This document shows, piece after piece, positions 62,439 through 64,000 of a stretch of 64,000 nucleotides of DNA. The notes beneath the pieces are model-generated. The model had not been told where the DNA came from. It saw only the letters and a list, made by a program, of their open reading frames with translations, and made no database searches. Location: contig JASJFJ010000001.1 in the NCBI GenBank assembly GCA_030412805.1, positions 2,110,501 to 2,174,500 on the forward strand. The letters are read 5' to 3'. The position numbers and the translations under genes are program-made. This DNA is from Westerdykella aurantiaca (lineage: Eukaryota; Ascomycota; Dothideomycetes; Pleosporales; Sporormiaceae). Each line of letters begins with the position of its first letter. Positions within the stretch are counted from its first letter, which is position 1.

Positions 62439-63302
62439 TTAAGAAATGTTAACAGTAATGCCCATGTCTAGTCGATGAATAGCTTGTACGACTACGACGC
62501 CCTTCTGTCCGGGTTCCAAGTACTGCTCGGCTAGGTTCTGGAGCAAATTTATTTGCACTTGCGCCTTGACGTCAGCGATCTCAGGTTTTTCCTTCCCCCT
62601 GATGATGATGCTTCTTGTCCATGGTTGAGACATGTACTCGTTGATCTTCATTGTCTCTTTGAGGCCAAATACGTGACAGAAAAGCTCCCCCTTCATGAAA
62701 ATGCATGGGTTCAGGTGTGCTTCGAAAGTAGGAATATATGCGCGAAGGTTAATGTGCGGTTGCGAGTTGAAGACAGGAACCCATCCAGAAAGTGTAGGGA
62801 GGCTACCCGAAACATAAGGAGCGCATAACATCCACTTGGAAGCAGTGATGATTCCTCTCGCGATGTCGGCCGGGAACTCCCGTTGGAGTTCTTCGATTGA
62901 TCTATCCTCAGGGCGACGTCCTGTATCGGGTCCGGGCCGGAAATCCCGAAACAGACTAGCTGTAGGGCTATCACTAGTTGCTACGGCGAATACGTGAAAC
63001 TGATAGTCGTGGTTATATCGTGCGAGGAAGCCGCAGGGGTCTCGAAGCCTCTGTTCGAGGAGCTGAAGATCTGAGCCAAAAAAGCGTAGAGTGATGTTGT
63101 GGCTTGTCATTATGTCGATGTCATTTTTGTCTTTTAGTATGTCGTCCATAACGTCCATATGTACTTGTGTTTCCCAAGACGACAGCTGACACTCCAGGGC
63201 TACGAGTAGCTTGGCGATATCAAAAGGGGGAAGCATCCTAAGGAGGGTACCTCTAACGGGCTCGACATATTGGAAGATGTGCCTGAAGCTTAGATGAACC
63301 AT
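62439..63302 (-). CDS. hypothetical protein, 287 residues
   Basis: Uninterrupted 287-residue frame on the minus strand, from Met at 63302 to the stop at 62439. Not recognised. It has no signal peptide or membrane helix. Blocks such as MLPPFDIAKLLVALE near the start are reminiscent of F-box-like openings but are not convincing. The middle contains LPTLSGWVPVFNSQPHINLRAYIP-type sequence, seen in two parts, followed by KGELFCHVFGLKET. Codon use and length make it more likely real than chance. It is the first ordinary coding sequence right of the transposon nest. Confidence 0.55.
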   Translation of the reverse strand: MVHLSFRHIFQYVEPVRGTLLRMLPPFDIAKLLVALECQLSSWETQVHMDVMDDILKDKNDIDIMTSHNITLRFFGSDLQLLEQRLRDPCGFLARYNHDYQFHVFAVATSDSPTASLFRDFRPGPDTGRRPEDRSIEELQREFPADIARGIITASKWMLCAPYVSGSLPTLSGWVPVFNSQPHINLRAYIPTFEAHLNPCIFMKGELFCHVFGLKETMKINEYMSQPWTRSIIIRGKEKPEIADVKAQVQINLLQNLAEQYLEPGQKGVVVVQAIHRLDMGITVNIS

Positions 63303-64000
63303 TACGGCAACGTAACATATCTGAGGGGGTTCTTAGTGGTACCACTTAACACTGAATCTTGGTGGCACTACCGTGTGCAGACTCGACATTTTGTTATCTC
63401 TCGAAACGTCTTTCTCGCTTAGCTTATTCTAGGTTCCTGCTTCCCATATCCTGCATCTGTACACTGAGTTCTAGTTACATGTTTTATAATCACACTTTAG
63501 CATTCGCATATGCTAGACCAACTCGAACAACGTAACCAATATGCGATGCTAACCTCGGGAACTGTTCTAGTTGCGATGCACGCATTGTGCACTTACTCTT
63601 ATTCGTCCACAAAGCTAACACGCTTTAGCAGCCCGACTCCAGCTAACCATTCTAAATACAAGATTCTAAATTCCGGAATGGGGAAGGAAGAGAAGCGAGA
63701 GCTCTACTAACGGGATACAGAAGTTATGCATTAGAAGAAGCGCATAGATCAGATCCTAGCAACTTCATAGTTGGATTTCTAATGTTGGATCGCTTTCTCA
63801 GTCCACTTACTTTGCCTCGAGCTCCTTGTCCTTTGTGTTACCAATTGGCGCATTTATGCTATTGTATTTATTTCCACCGCGATCTAGCCTTGAGATGCAT
63901 TTGCTTGTCCCCACCTCACAATGTTGCCAACTTATCGGAATATCCTCCCAAAACCGTCTAGTAGTACTGCAGAAATGGCCTCTAATGCAGCTGCAGTACC
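63303..64000. other. right-edge intergenic
   Basis: Promoter side of the 287-residue gene and the window edge. A 66-codon frame at 63510-63710 has no support. Nothing else recognised. Confidence 0.4.

Overview
This window looks like a 64 kb piece of a filamentous ascomycete chromosome, most likely Eurotiales (an Aspergillus or Penicillium relative). Genes are dense, on both strands, with many short GT-AG introns of about 45-65 bases. Recognisable fungal proteins include a Zn2Cys6 regulator, a HET-domain protein, a septin, a PROPPIN, Sqt1 and methylcrotonoyl-CoA carboxylase. One large block is AT-rich and mutated in the style of repeat-induced point mutation (RIP). All gene models come from reading frames, splice sites and protein motifs by eye; no database search was run.

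Bases 1-8.6 kb hold a compact accessory group: a Baeyer-Villiger-type flavin monooxygenase (runs off the left edge), a Zn2Cys6 transcription factor, an HSL-type esterase and a short-chain dehydrogenase. These activities fit an alcohol -> ketone -> ester -> acid plus alcohol route under one local regulator. Next come a HET-domain protein (9.3-11.9 kb), a large AlkB-like 2-oxoglutarate dioxygenase (12.6-15.5 kb), a probable peroxisomal acyl-CoA ligase (16.2-18.3 kb), Sqt1 (18.8-20.3 kb), a tyrosine/serine phosphatase (20.5-21.5 kb) and a PQ-loop membrane protein with very small exons (22.4-23.9 kb). After a gene-poor 3.1 kb stretch come a Cdc11-type septin, an Hsv2-type PROPPIN, an SRR1-like protein, methylcrotonoyl-CoA carboxylase alpha and an acidic nuclear-looking protein (27.0-36.5 kb).

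Bases 36.7-61.15 kb are a transposon nest. A pogo/Fot1-like DNA transposon starts at 36,732 and is split by an old, RIP-mutated Ty3/gypsy element (37,440-49,195, target duplication CAAGT). That element is itself split in its pol region by a young, intact copy of the same family (40,444-46,196, apparently identical 195-bp LTRs, target duplication CTAGC). To the right are a gypsy fragment, a second pogo-type fragment, a full-length degenerate gypsy copy in the opposite orientation, an unidentified relic, and a 1.84 kb pogo-type element with inverted ends and flanking TA. The nest ends 18 bases or so before a tRNA-Gly(GCC) gene that carries a 12-base intron.

The right end (61.2-64 kb) returns to normal base composition and has one convincing but unidentified 287-residue ORF. 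The most interesting items are the nested retrotransposon history, the predicted self-priming site of the intact chromovirus, the unusual survival of GpC steps in the mutated DNA, the Baeyer-Villiger gene group, and the PQ-loop gene with 11-18 base exons and a non-canonical 3' splice site.
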